Source: a virus. From it: a stretch of 64,000 nt of DNA. Position numbers and translations under genes: made by a program. The notes below the pieces were generated by a model. The model was not told the origin of the DNA and made no database searches. It saw only the letters and a program-made list of their open reading frames with translations. Position 1 is the stretch's first letter; every line of letters begins with the position of its first letter. Where the stretch lies: the IMG/VR virus record IMGVR_UViG_3300020603_000005, positions 1 through 64,000 of that record; one strand, given 5' to 3'. Positions 52,234-61,143 of the stretch are shown here, piece by piece.

Positions 52234-52981
52234 TTTTCCTCCGGATAGAAGACTGAGAATATCGCCCAGGGTTAGGAAGGTTGTCTTGCCAGCACATGGC
52301 GGCTTCAGAGTTGAGAGGGCTGACTGCTCATCTCTCAAGATCGGGGTTGTAGACACTGGGGCTCCCATACACAGGGATATCAAGTTGAATAATAGTAGCA
52401 GGCAAGTGAGCATGGTTGATGACGAAGAGCCATACGACCGAGATGGCCACGGGACTTCTGTATCCGGCATTTTATCTTCTTCTCATGCCTCTGGCATGCC
52501 AGGTCTTTGTCATGAAGCTAGTTTCTTTCACGCCAAGTGTGCAAAGTCGGATGGGTCAGGAGACATATCTGCTCTTGTTGGAGGACTTTTGTGGTGCATG
52601 GCTTCCCAATGTGACATGGTGGTTTGTAGTATTACATCTTCTGAAGAAGAACATCTCGCCTCAGAGGTGATAAAAAAGTTGCTTTCAAAGGACATACTAA
52701 TATTTTCTGCAGTTCCTGACACACGCTCTTATGCCTTCCCATCCTCGGATTCTGGGGTTATTTCAGTGGCAGTAGGCGGTGTTAACTCCCCATCTGCTGA
52801 CGGCATCAGGATAACTATGCCAAATTGGACATATGACACGATGACTGTTGGAGACAGATTTATGGATTCTAGAGGCTCTAGTTTTGCCAACGCCTTTGTT
52901 GCCGGAGTTGCTGCAAATATGATTGCTTTTGGCGTCGATCCTAATCCAAGAGGCATAGTTGACAAAATGATGGAAACATAA
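52220..52981 (+). CDS. Subtilisin-like serine protease (S8 family)
   Basis: 253 residues from ATG 52220, with GAGGAGG upstream; no signal peptide. The catalytic triad fits S8 peptidases: Asp45 in KIGVVDTGAP, His77 in DRDGHGTSVSGIL and Ser221 in SRGSSFANAFVAGVAA (S-S-F-A in place of the usual T-S-M-A). The oxyanion-hole Asn block normally reading A-A-G-N is here IFSAVPDTRS, so that Asn is missing or replaced. It may process virion proteins or act on host surface proteins during entry. It sits in the structural region, so a virion role is favoured over general proteolysis. Confidence 0.88.
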   Translation: MVLGNFPPDRRLRISPRVRKVVLPAHGGFRVERADCSSLKIGVVDTGAPIHRDIKLNNSSRQVSMVDDEEPYDRDGHGTSVSGILSSSHASGMPGLCHEASFFHAKCAKSDGSGDISALVGGLLWCMASQCDMVVCSITSSEEEHLASEVIKKLLSKDILIFSAVPDTRSYAFPSSDSGVISVAVGGVNSPSADGIRITMPNWTYDTMTVGDRFMDSRGSSFANAFVAGVAANMIAFGVDPNPRGIVDKMMET

Positions 52982-52984
52982 GTC

Positions 52985-53758
52985 ATGCCGTCATTTTCGG
53001 TGAGATTTATTGCACCAAGACAATCTGTTTTTTACTGTATATGCACATCAGAAGATGGTCTAAAGCTAAACCCGTCTTCAGGCATTTTTTCATCTGCCAT
53101 AACACATTCTGCTGCAGTCATAACTTTGGATTTGCTCCATTTCCCGATGTATGCGGCTTCAGTAGTGGCTGACGGCATTAAAAATGATAAAGTGAATGTC
53201 TGCATCTATGAGATGATGGGAGCTTCGCCAGCTGCTGATGATCTGCTTATGTCTCATGAGGAGTTGTTGTGGGATCCTGTTCTTGGCGTGGCTATTCGCG
53301 GGAACGATCCTTCGCAAATCGCTTTGCGAGCCTTTTCATCTGACGAAAACAGTAGGTTTGACAACTTTTTTATGTCTGGATCTAGGGCTGGATCTGCATC
53401 GGTTTTCTATCCTTTCAATGATAAAGTTGTATACGCCAAGGTGTCCGCAGGAACATCTACTGCGCAGGTCAGCAGAGTTTCACTGCGTACAGTAGATGCA
53501 GGTCTAAGAACCACACAAGACCTCAGGCGAGTTTCTTATAGTCCGCCATATGGATCTTTGAAGTTTACTGAATTGACTGATGCCATGGTGGTGGCGATAA
53601 AATCCGGAATGTATGCCTTGTGTTTTGAATCTCCTTCTGGAGCAGTTGTCGGTTTTGGCTCTCCTATGCCTAGTGTTCAGGTTTCTCAAGCAGGTATTCC
53701 CGGTCGTATTGAAGTAACATCAACAGGAAGAACCTCGCAAGACTTGAGGAAATTCTGA
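52985..53758 (+). CDS. Unknown beta-rich virion-type protein
   Basis: 257 residues, 3 bases after the protease stop. Strand-rich with a repeated motif: AGLRTTQDLRRVS and later TGRTSQDLRKF, each T-x-Q-D-L-R, suggesting two related subdomains. It has no clear match. The stop overlaps the next start (TGATGG). A neck or surface protein is likely from position. Confidence 0.65.
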   Translation: MPSFSVRFIAPRQSVFYCICTSEDGLKLNPSSGIFSSAITHSAAVITLDLLHFPMYAASVVADGIKNDKVNVCIYEMMGASPAADDLLMSHEELLWDPVLGVAIRGNDPSQIALRAFSSDENSRFDNFFMSGSRAGSASVFYPFNDKVVYAKVSAGTSTAQVSRVSLRTVDAGLRTTQDLRRVSYSPPYGSLKFTELTDAMVVAIKSGMYALCFESPSGAVVGFGSPMPSVQVSQAGIPGRIEVTSTGRTSQDLRKF

Positions 53759-54756
53759 TGGCACTAAGTCAATCGACAGAGTCTCAAGGAACATTTACCC
53801 AAGGCACTTCAAACAGTTTGTTCCTGTGTTTGACATCTCTCAACTCTCAGCCCGTCGCAGCCACTGATGTGTCTGTGACTCTGACCAGTCCGTCTGGAGA
53901 GGTTGATGTCGATGCAGACACCGCAATTACGATATCTGACGGTTATTATGCATACATATGGTCGGTTGCATCTGATGCAGAAGTTGGTCGTTGGGATTTA
54001 ACCTGGTCATATAATGATGGGATTGAAACAAACACGATTACGCAAGAGGTTGTCATAAATGAGAGACCAGATCCAGAAGGTGTTTACTTTGGGCAGGTTA
54101 GGGATCTTATAGTTGCTCTTGAATACCACATAAGACCAACCATGAACATACCTGTGTATTTTGAGCAGGGTCGTACATCAAAAGACAACGCCACTTTCGC
54201 CTTTTCTTTCCCGAGGTGGAATCAGTCAGCAGGCGTCATAATCTACAGAAACAATAACATCGTAGACGAGGGCTTTTCTACGAATTATTTTCGTGGTACA
54301 GTTACATTTGACATACCATTGACATCATATGACATTGTGAATGCCGACTACAATTTCAGATGGTTTTCCAATGATCAGTTGTACAGATTTTTGGCGAATG
54401 CACTTGGCAAGTTCAATTTTTATCCACCCAGAAGCAACTACAGTCTTTTTTCAGTGCCAAGCGAGATTGTCCCAGCTGTTCTTTACGGCGCCGCAGCCGA
54501 TGCCATAAGAGAGATGATGCTGTCTTTGGCTTTTCAGGAGCCGCAACTTGTTTTTGGCGGTGCTGAGCGTGCGTCAAATCTTTCGAGCAGTCTAGACACT
54601 TTGAAAAAGAATTATGAAGAGAGTGTAAAAGGCTTCTTGGATGGCAAGAAACTTGGCCCATATCCCAAGAGTAGAAATATTGTCACTCCTGAATACACTT
54701 TACCTGGCGGCAGGAGTAGATGGTTTAGGTACATATTTACAGGTGGTGGTGTATGA
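53758..54756 (+). CDS. Neck/baseplate-type structural protein with Ig-like N-terminus
   Basis: 332 residues. Residues 10-105 resemble an Ig-like or BppU-like beta sandwich (LFLCLTSLNSQPVAATDVSV, SPSGEVDV, DGYYAYIWSVASDAEVGRWD). A linker (DPEGVYFGQVRDLIV) is followed by a mixed domain (NIPVYFEQGRTSKDNATFAF), then helices (YGAAADAIREMMLSLAFQEP; LSSSLDTLKKNYEESVKGFL). A connector or tail-proximal role fits the position before neck genes. The next gene starts in an ATGA overlap. Confidence 0.6.
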   Translation: MALSQSTESQGTFTQGTSNSLFLCLTSLNSQPVAATDVSVTLTSPSGEVDVDADTAITISDGYYAYIWSVASDAEVGRWDLTWSYNDGIETNTITQEVVINERPDPEGVYFGQVRDLIVALEYHIRPTMNIPVYFEQGRTSKDNATFAFSFPRWNQSAGVIIYRNNNIVDEGFSTNYFRGTVTFDIPLTSYDIVNADYNFRWFSNDQLYRFLANALGKFNFYPPRSNYSLFSVPSEIVPAVLYGAAADAIREMMLSLAFQEPQLVFGGAERASNLSSSLDTLKKNYEESVKGFLDGKKLGPYPKSRNIVTPEYTLPGGRSRWFRYIFTGGGV

Positions 54757-55049
54757 TCGTAAACAAGAAAGTTTTGCGAGAGTTGCTTGACAAGGTTGCA
54801 GGGGAGGATGATTGTTTCTTTTACGCCCTTGCCACTGAAGAGATGAAAAATCACATCATCAACAATGATGATCCTGCAGTGAATAGGATAACTCAAAATT
54901 TTAGAAACATTTTGCTTTCAGGGAGGGGTATTGCTCTTGACAACGGACTTTTGGTTAAGTTCGCTGCTGGCGAATCAGATGCTGATACCACCCATGTGTT
55001 GAACATGTGTCGCATCATGCTCAACGCCCCCTTGAGCATCAGGACATGA
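54753..55049 (+). CDS. Small unknown protein
   Basis: 98 residues, ATGA overlap on both sides. Helical, with a short hydrophobic centre (NFRNILLSGRGIALDNGLLV) and an acidic middle. No motif is recognised. Position in the neck region suggests a small structural or assembly factor. Confidence 0.6.
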   Translation: MIVNKKVLRELLDKVAGEDDCFFYALATEEMKNHIINNDDPAVNRITQNFRNILLSGRGIALDNGLLVKFAAGESDADTTHVLNMCRIMLNAPLSIRT

Positions 55050-55471
55050 AACGAAAAAAGACGCAAGACGTACCCATTTTCGAATCATATCCAGAATTTT
55101 GCAGATTGACCCGTCTTCTCAATGCCGAGCAGTTGGCTCATCTGCGAGAGTCAATGGGCTACGATCAGATAGATTATTTGAGGCGTTCAAGAGACGAATC
55201 TGGTTTTTGGCAGTTAGAATTGGCTAATGAATTTGACGACTTTTTAGTACAGGTTGAGTCGTTGACAGACTTTAACCCAATAAAAATAAGACTGCAGTTA
55301 CTTGAAGGGAGGCGTATCCGCCTCCCTTCGCCTGTTTGGGACGTAATCGTATCACGTATGGGAGAGTTGGACTCTTTCTACGGCTCAATGCTCACGGACG
55401 GTATTGTGTGCCGCCGTGATTCTCGTTCGTCTGGTTTTGTAATTCTAACGCTAGGAGGAAAGGCGACATGA
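55046..55471 (+). CDS. Small unknown protein before phoH
   Basis: 141 residues from ATG 55046, overlapping the previous TGA; the longer in-frame start at 55007 would overlap more. Mixed alpha/beta, with a helical N-terminal half (AEQLAHLRESMGYDQIDYLR) and a beta half (IRLPSPVWDVIVSRMGELDS). Its stop overlaps the phoH start. Function unknown. Confidence 0.6.
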   Translation: MKRKKTQDVPIFESYPEFCRLTRLLNAEQLAHLRESMGYDQIDYLRRSRDESGFWQLELANEFDDFLVQVESLTDFNPIKIRLQLLEGRRIRLPSPVWDVIVSRMGELDSFYGSMLTDGIVCRRDSRSSGFVILTLGGKAT

Positions 55472-56157
55472 GCAACAAGTCTAGGCGCAAGCAGTTGGTT
55501 GAGGACAATCGTTCTGGGCCCCACATAGCATTCAAACCACTTGATGATCATCAGAAGAAGGCTATTAAAATTATTGAGGACAGCGCGGTGACTATGTTAT
55601 ATGGAATGGCAGGAACAGGTAAGACAACCATTGCCACTGGTATGGCCCTGCGGATGTTGAGTGAAAAAAGAATCAGTAAAATTGTCTTGACGCGTCCCTA
55701 TGTCAGTGCGGGTGAAAGGCTAGGATATCTTCCTGGGTCTCTTGAGCAAAAGTTTGATCCTTTTGTTTCTCCGGTCAGAATGATTATGGAGAAGATACTT
55801 GGTAAGAGCACGGCTGGCAGAATGATGGCATCTGATCAGATTGAAATACTACCTCTTGCCTTCATGCGTGGCGTCACGTTTGAAAACACTTTCATGATCA
55901 TGGACGAGGCTCAAAATAGCACTCCCGAGCAGATGCACCTATTCCTGACCAGGCTTGGCAAGTCATCTAAGGCAGTTGTTGCTGGGGACGAATTTCAGTG
56001 CGACCTAGACTGCAGGTCGTCTAGGAATGGTCTTACAGACGCCCTGAGAAGACTCAAGGGCCTGGGCGGGGTGGGTTATTTTGAATTCCCACCAGAATCT
56101 TGTCAGCGACATGGTCTTGTTTCCCAGATAGACCTCAAATACAAGGAAAAAAACTGA
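55468..56157 (+). CDS. phoH: PhoH-like ATPase
   Basis: 229 residues. P-loop NTPase of the PhoH family: FKPLDDHQKKAIKIIEDSAV, Walker A YGMAGTGKTTIATG (about residue 46), SKIVLTRPYVSAGERLGYLP, Walker B FMIMDEAQNSTPEQM (about 143) and AVVAGDEFQCDLD. PhoH-type proteins are common in phages and are linked to RNA metabolism and stress, but their exact phage role is unsettled. It is unusual to find it between neck-type genes; here it overlaps them on both sides. The 94-base gap after it contains an imperfect hairpin around ACACCAC/GTGGTGT (56156-56181). Confidence 0.95.
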   Translation: MSNKSRRKQLVEDNRSGPHIAFKPLDDHQKKAIKIIEDSAVTMLYGMAGTGKTTIATGMALRMLSEKRISKIVLTRPYVSAGERLGYLPGSLEQKFDPFVSPVRMIMEKILGKSTAGRMMASDQIEILPLAFMRGVTFENTFMIMDEAQNSTPEQMHLFLTRLGKSSKAVVAGDEFQCDLDCRSSRNGLTDALRRLKGLGGVGYFEFPPESCQRHGLVSQIDLKYKEKN

Positions 56158-56265
56158 CACCACCGTGGCGGCGTGTGGTGTTGGGCGGGGCGCATGTTCT
56201 CCTCACACCTCCTCACAAGGATAGGTCGTGATAAGTCAGAAATACCATTTATGGGAAAAGACATC

Positions 56266-58521
56266 ATGTTTTCACAGAAATTTCAAAAAACCGCAGCTGG
56301 ATCTTGCGAGTCGGCGACTCGTAAACTCAATTATATATATAGTCGCAACAGGGAATTACATGCATACCTAACTGGCGTGATCACAAGCATGGAGCAGGCT
56401 GCCAATAACGCTGATAGGTCTGTTGATGTTCGGCGGGAGGAGTTGAATCGCCTGTCTGAGGAGGCTTATGTAAAAATTAATGAATACGAGGATGACAGTC
56501 GTGTTGCCGATGAAGCACAAGATATTTTGTCTGAAAGTTTAACATGTTTGCAAGAGTGGTTGAAGTCCCCCGAGGCGAACATGCAGGATCAGGGTGATGC
56601 CCAGATTGTCCAGGATGGAATTGTGCTCCCAAGGCAGATGAGAGCAGTTCCAGGCGTAAATCAGGACGAGTCTCCATGTTCAACGTTCCCCGAAGGCGGA
56701 GATGACCTGCTAAGCATCATCGCACACCTGAATGACGTGATATCCAAAGGTGGTTTGCCAGCATTTGGCAAGGCAGCTCTTGTTAACCAACAAAGTGCTG
56801 CTCGTGCAGCATGTGTCAGGAATGGTTTGAATGCTGAATGGTTTAGGCAAAGATCAAACCTAGCATATACCGTATACCTAGATGAGATTGAGGGCGGAAG
56901 AAACGCCATAGAGATTTCTGACTTTCAGGCCTCTAGGGGCAACTTCGTATATAGTTTCTTTAATCGTCATCGTGAGAAGATGCCACAGCGTGTCCAAAGT
57001 GTTTTGAATGAGTCTGGCAAGACCAATGTTCAGACAGTATCTAACAGAACTATTGCACAGATGCCAGGAACGTCATCTGCTTTTGATGTTGTTGGCATCA
57101 CGCTGCTGTGCAGGCTTGTTAATCTTCTACAGGGTGGCGACGAAGATGCGACTGCACATATGTTTGCATATGTGGTTGACAAGCGTAGGCGTGAACTCGG
57201 AGTTAACGAGTTCGCGCAGGATGAGTACGACTCCGCTCGGGCTCTAGGAGAAGTGGATCCAGAGAAACGAGGTCTTGATGTAGTTCCGGATAGTTCAGCA
57301 ACTACAACTTCCGAAGACTTTGCTGCAAACATTCATAGTGGGATTGAGCAACTTCAGTCTCAGGCTCCTACTCAATACAACGATAAGGCTATCAGAATTC
57401 TTGAAGGATTCAAGAATGATGTCGCCATCAAACTTGACACCCATATTGGCTCTTTGAGCAGCATACTTGATAAACTTTCCATTGAGGCGATTGGTGCTGA
57501 GCAGATGAAGAGCCAACAGGCGGCCGTAGAGCCCATGAGAAATATTTTGCAGCAGTCTCTCGAAGATGCAACGAACGCACGTAATAGGATCATCAACGGG
57601 CTTGATGCGCTTATAGATGTTGCGCAGCGTGGCCATTCAATTCCTGCACTTATCCACCTGAAGTCGCTGTTTGGTAGAAAGAAGACAGCGTATGTCAACC
57701 ACAATCACGCTCAAATTGTAATCACCACAGAAAGTGGTGAAATTAATGAGGGCATCAGGGTTTTGACTGCAATTGTCAGGGCAAATAGGGCTAATCCTCC
57801 GTTGGACTGGACGAATTTTGCACCTGATGATTTCGAAAGATCTGATCTTCACAGTCTTCAGCAGGCTCAACCGAGAGCTCTTTCCAAAAAAGAAGAGGCT
57901 AAGCGTCGCTGCAGATATGTGCTTGTGCACACATTGGCCCCAAGAATTTCTGGTCTTCCTTTTGAAGATAAGGTGCAGGAGATCAAGGGTGCCATCAACA
58001 GTGAAGAAATGGCTAAGTGCATGATGCAGTTGTTGAAAGACAATACGAACAGAACTGTTGAGCGCATTCCCGCTCGTGGACCTAATGAGGTTCAGTTGAT
58101 ATACCAAAAACTGAAGCAAGATGGCGGCATATTCAATCCTGCGGCATGGATAGCATCGTTGACAAATGCCGATCCTCAAGAGCAGAAAAAGTTAGACAAT
58201 GCTCTTGTGGCAGCATTCGATAGGGCGACAAATAGATACAAAGATAAATACAATGCTGCAAGAGTGATTGCCGGCTTGGCTTGGCAACTCAACCAGTCGG
58301 TCATCATAAACAATGAAGAAGCTGTTGCACTTATGAACTTCATTGGAGAAGAACCTGATATCAAGAGTTGGCGAGATAGCGGTCTTGGCACGGCAAGACG
58401 CGCTCGAGAGCAAAGAATGGCATTTATAGATGATGTTCCATTTTTCAAAGAGGCAGGATGTTCTTACGAAGATGTAAGGGATTACATGTTGAAATTGGCA
58501 AGGAGTTTGTTCCTTGCCTAA
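56266..58521 (+). CDS. Large unknown helical protein
   Basis: 751 residues from ATG 56266, preceded by GGGAAAAG; ATG 56251 is five codons upstream, and a still longer frame from 56173 has a Cys/Trp-rich lead that looks non-coding. The N-terminus MFSQKFQKTAAGSCESATRK contains K-T-A. The body is almost entirely helical and Ala/Gln/Asn/Arg-rich (SILDKLSIEAIGAEQMKSQQ; ILQQSLEDATNARNRIINGL). It could be an internal virion protein, a tape-like protein or an ejection protein. Family not recognised. Confidence 0.7.
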   Translation: MFSQKFQKTAAGSCESATRKLNYIYSRNRELHAYLTGVITSMEQAANNADRSVDVRREELNRLSEEAYVKINEYEDDSRVADEAQDILSESLTCLQEWLKSPEANMQDQGDAQIVQDGIVLPRQMRAVPGVNQDESPCSTFPEGGDDLLSIIAHLNDVISKGGLPAFGKAALVNQQSAARAACVRNGLNAEWFRQRSNLAYTVYLDEIEGGRNAIEISDFQASRGNFVYSFFNRHREKMPQRVQSVLNESGKTNVQTVSNRTIAQMPGTSSAFDVVGITLLCRLVNLLQGGDEDATAHMFAYVVDKRRRELGVNEFAQDEYDSARALGEVDPEKRGLDVVPDSSATTTSEDFAANIHSGIEQLQSQAPTQYNDKAIRILEGFKNDVAIKLDTHIGSLSSILDKLSIEAIGAEQMKSQQAAVEPMRNILQQSLEDATNARNRIINGLDALIDVAQRGHSIPALIHLKSLFGRKKTAYVNHNHAQIVITTESGEINEGIRVLTAIVRANRANPPLDWTNFAPDDFERSDLHSLQQAQPRALSKKEEAKRRCRYVLVHTLAPRISGLPFEDKVQEIKGAINSEEMAKCMMQLLKDNTNRTVERIPARGPNEVQLIYQKLKQDGGIFNPAAWIASLTNADPQEQKKLDNALVAAFDRATNRYKDKYNAARVIAGLAWQLNQSVIINNEEAVALMNFIGEEPDIKSWRDSGLGTARRAREQRMAFIDDVPFFKEAGCSYEDVRDYMLKLARSLFLA

Positions 58522-58729
58522 AAGAGAGGAGGTGACCCATGAGCATGAGGTGTTCAGAGTGGTGTGTCCAGCGTGCTTCTCTAGTACGGCGGCTCGTGGC
58601 AATGTGGAGATTAACTTCTCGCAGGGCACAATACACATGGTTTGCCCATCGTGTAAAAAGAGTTCGACGATGATTATAGACCCATCAAAAAATTTCAAAC
58701 CTCTACCTCGAACCAGATTGCACGGATGA
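58514..58729 (+). CDS. Zinc-ribbon protein
   Basis: 71 residues from TTG 58514, with AAGGAG 8 bases upstream. Cys pairs CPACFSS and CPSCKKSS flank a beta hairpin (VEINFSQGTIHMV), a classic zinc ribbon. A perfect AGGAGGTGA at 58527-58535 sits before a different frame (ATG 58539, 43 codons, no domain). GTG 58550 would be a late start for the zinc-ribbon frame. The TTG start is preferred because it keeps the overlap with the previous stop. Function unknown; zinc ribbons often bind nucleic acid or partners. Confidence 0.7.
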   Translation: MPKREEVTHEHEVFRVVCPACFSSTAARGNVEINFSQGTIHMVCPSCKKSSTMIIDPSKNFKPLPRTRLHG

Positions 58730-59256
58730 TGTTTTTAGTGGTAAATACAACTAGGCAGCATTTGTCACTCGGAGACCTGAAGGTGGTGCTATCTCCAAGT
58801 CAGTCTATAGATCTTGACAGTGTTGCTGACAGGAGAATTGTCGAGGCAAGCCCATCAGTAAAAAAGGCCGTGGTTGCTGGATATCTAAGGGTAGTATCAA
58901 AAGATACTAACCATGGTCGTCAGAATGCCATAGACATGGACGCATTGAGAAAAATAGTTAGAGAAGAGAATGATGGTAAGGCCATATCCGCAATTGCAGA
59001 ATCACTAGTAGAGTTAAAAAAAATGCTATCTTCCATGCCTGCCCCTCAGGTTGTTCATGTCTCCTCACAGGTTGAAAATGTTGATGTCATTAAATCAATA
59101 TCTGAGCCGCAAGCCGAAAACCTTATAGCCATACATGAAAAAGTTGTTTCACGCATGGCATCCAACCTTTCCACAAATATAGAGCCTAAAAAAGGCAAAT
59201 CTAAGGACGCATCCGATATGAAGAAAAAACTAGATGAATTGGAGGGTCTTCTCTAA
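58726..59256 (+). CDS. Protein with small beta domain and helical tail
   Basis: 176 residues in an ATGA overlap with the zinc ribbon. Residues 1-60 (HLSLGDLKVVLSPSQSIDLD, then ASPSVKKAVVAGYLRVVS) resemble the domain at the start of genes 31652 and 49564. The rest is helical (IRE-type helix DMDALRKIVREENDGK; AIAESLVELKKMLS) with a Lys-rich tail. It overlaps the actin-like gene by one base. A virion or assembly adaptor is plausible. Confidence 0.65.
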   Translation: MMFLVVNTTRQHLSLGDLKVVLSPSQSIDLDSVADRRIVEASPSVKKAVVAGYLRVVSKDTNHGRQNAIDMDALRKIVREENDGKAISAIAESLVELKKMLSSMPAPQVVHVSSQVENVDVIKSISEPQAENLIAIHEKVVSRMASNLSTNIEPKKGKSKDASDMKKKLDELEGLL

Positions 59257-60416
59257 TGAACGCCCACCACAAAGCCGTGCAGAATGTTTCTTCCTTAAAA
59301 CGGTCGTCGTCGTTGGCGAACGCTCCCGCGAAATCTGTGAATAGTTTTGAAGAAGAAAAACCAAGCACCCGAGCCATTGGCGTGGATGTGGGAACTATGT
59401 TTTTTCAGACAGCGGAACTAGTGGGTGACAACATAAGCGTATCTTCGGTCAGGAACGCGTTTGTAGAAATACCATATTCATCAGAACTGGAAGAGATCTT
59501 GACTAGAAATGGTTGGAGATATGTAAAAGATGGCATGCAGTACTTTGTCGTTGGAGATGACTCAATGCAGGTTGCCAAGTTATTTCCAGGGTCGGTTGAG
59601 ATTCGCCGCCCACTTCAGGACGGAGTCCTCAACAGAGACGAGCCAAAGAAGAGTTTGGTTCTTTCTGGAGTCATAGAATCTTCTATTGGCAAGGCTCCTG
59701 ATGAAAATTCAGTTGTTTGCATATGTGTGTCCAGTCCATGCGCGGATGCTGGTCAGGACAGCATTTTTCATTCGGCTCGTCTCAAGGCCATGTTTACCCG
59801 CCTTAATTGGAATGTTAAGGTCATAGAGGAAGGTCTTGCTGTCATTCTCAGCGAGAGGCCGTCTGTGGTTCTAGATGACGGCACAGAAGTCCCTTTCAGT
59901 GGAATAGGAATGTCATTTGGTGCCGGCAGGGCAAATTGCGTTGTAGCATACAAAGGTATGCAGATTCTTGGCATGTCTGTTAGCAGGAGCGGAGATTGGG
60001 TTGACAGACAAGTTTCAGAGCAGACTGCGGTGCCAGTGTCTCAGGTGATAGATTTCAAGGAGCGGGTTCTTGACTTTGAAAACATCGATGAAGATAATGA
60101 CATAGCTTTTGCGCTTGACGCATATTATGATGCCATGCTCCGTCATGTCGTCGGTTTGTTTGCCAAGAAGTTCATAGAAGTTAAGAGTCAGTTTGACAAG
60201 CCTCTTGATGTGGTGATCGCCGGTGGAACTTCTATGCCAAACGGCTTTGAGAATAAATTGGCAAGAATCATGTCTTCCATACAACTGCCATTCAAGATTG
60301 GGGATGTCCGCAAGGCGGCAGACCCACTAAACGCAGTTTGCTCTGGACTGTTAACATCTGCGCAGATTGTAAAGAACAGACTTCTTAATGGAATTATAAC
60401 TAGGGATCAGGTCTGA
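59256..60416 (+). CDS. Actin-like ATPase (ParM/MreB/FtsA superfamily)
   Basis: 386 residues. After a Ser-rich 38-residue lead comes AIGVDVGTMFFQTAEL (phosphate-1 loop), EIRRPLQDGVLN (connect-1-like), GIGMSFGAGRANCVVAYKG (phosphate-2, about residue 214) and DVVIAGGTSMPNGFENKL (adenosine motif, about 318). The order and spacing fit the actin/Hsp70/ParM superfamily, with length close to ParM and plasmid or phage Alp proteins. It could build a filament that positions DNA or virions, or act as an assembly or host-manipulating ATPase. It lies amid neck genes and overlaps both neighbours, so it is co-expressed with virion assembly. Confidence 0.88.
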   Translation: MNAHHKAVQNVSSLKRSSSLANAPAKSVNSFEEEKPSTRAIGVDVGTMFFQTAELVGDNISVSSVRNAFVEIPYSSELEEILTRNGWRYVKDGMQYFVVGDDSMQVAKLFPGSVEIRRPLQDGVLNRDEPKKSLVLSGVIESSIGKAPDENSVVCICVSSPCADAGQDSIFHSARLKAMFTRLNWNVKVIEEGLAVILSERPSVVLDDGTEVPFSGIGMSFGAGRANCVVAYKGMQILGMSVSRSGDWVDRQVSEQTAVPVSQVIDFKERVLDFENIDEDNDIAFALDAYYDAMLRHVVGLFAKKFIEVKSQFDKPLDVVIAGGTSMPNGFENKLARIMSSIQLPFKIGDVRKAADPLNAVCSGLLTSAQIVKNRLLNGIITRDQV

Positions 60417-61141
60417 TGGGATACGCAACGAGAGATCTCTGCAAGCGTGTTTTTGCCCAGTCTTTTACGACCGCGACAGATCCAACGCTCACACAGAAAG
60501 GTAGTCTCATAAATTTTGGCAATAGCCTCAAGGGTAATGTGATAACTGATGAGATTCTTGATCAGCACATCGCGCTTGCTGACGAGTACATAAACTCTAT
60601 TTTGAGCTCCATGTACAGCACTCCACTGAAAGAGATAAGTGATGTCGAATTTGAACTCGTGGTGGATATTGATCCATACAACACAGATATCGTCATCATG
60701 AGCCCCAATGCAAATGTATTCGTACCGGGTGATATAATTGTTCTGACAAACGGTTTTCTAAATGAGAGAAGGACAGTTGCTAATATTGCGAACGGTACAA
60801 CCCTTATCGTTAATGACCCTTTCTTGGTTGATTTTGCGGCAGCAGAATCACGATTGCTGCGAGTAAAATTCCCCGACCCAGTCCCGGGAGCATCAGCGCG
60901 TCTTTGTGTTGCCAGCCTGTTTGACAGACATTTCTCTGCCATGAGCGGCACAGAGAAGAACGAGTATGGCAAGGGGTTGAGAAATCAGGCACGCGTCATG
61001 TTGATGAACATATTGAACGGAAGAACTATTCTTCATGGTCAGACCAGAATCTCAAGTAGATTTGCCAATCCTACGCTTTTGGGCAGATATTCACTACCCA
61101 ATACTGATCAGGATTCGACTAGAGACATTCCAGATATGTGA
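60416..61141 (+). CDS. Head-tail connector-type protein
   Basis: 241 residues in an overlap with the actin-like gene. The first 80 residues (YATRDLCKRVFAQSFT; ITDEILDQHIALADEYINSI) match the helical head-tail adaptor (DUF1320-like) pattern. An inserted beta section (ANVFVPGDIIVLTNGFLNER; VANIANGTTLIVNDPF) is followed by a helical end (GTEKNEYGKGLRNQARVMLM). It probably binds under the portal. The beta insert also occurs in form in gene 61401. Confidence 0.75.
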   Translation: MGYATRDLCKRVFAQSFTTATDPTLTQKGSLINFGNSLKGNVITDEILDQHIALADEYINSILSSMYSTPLKEISDVEFELVVDIDPYNTDIVIMSPNANVFVPGDIIVLTNGFLNERRTVANIANGTTLIVNDPFLVDFAAAESRLLRVKFPDPVPGASARLCVASLFDRHFSAMSGTEKNEYGKGLRNQARVMLMNILNGRTILHGQTRISSRFANPTLLGRYSLPNTDQDSTRDIPDM

Positions 61142-61143
61142 TC

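Noticed and set aside
56156-56250. Terminator after phoH
   Set aside because: The ACACCAC/GTGGTGT hairpin lacks a following T-run and the next gene is on the same strand, so termination is not supported.
58539-58670. 43-codon frame behind a perfect ribosome site
   Set aside because: Its product has no domain, while the overlapping frame encodes a clear zinc ribbon; kept only as a finding.
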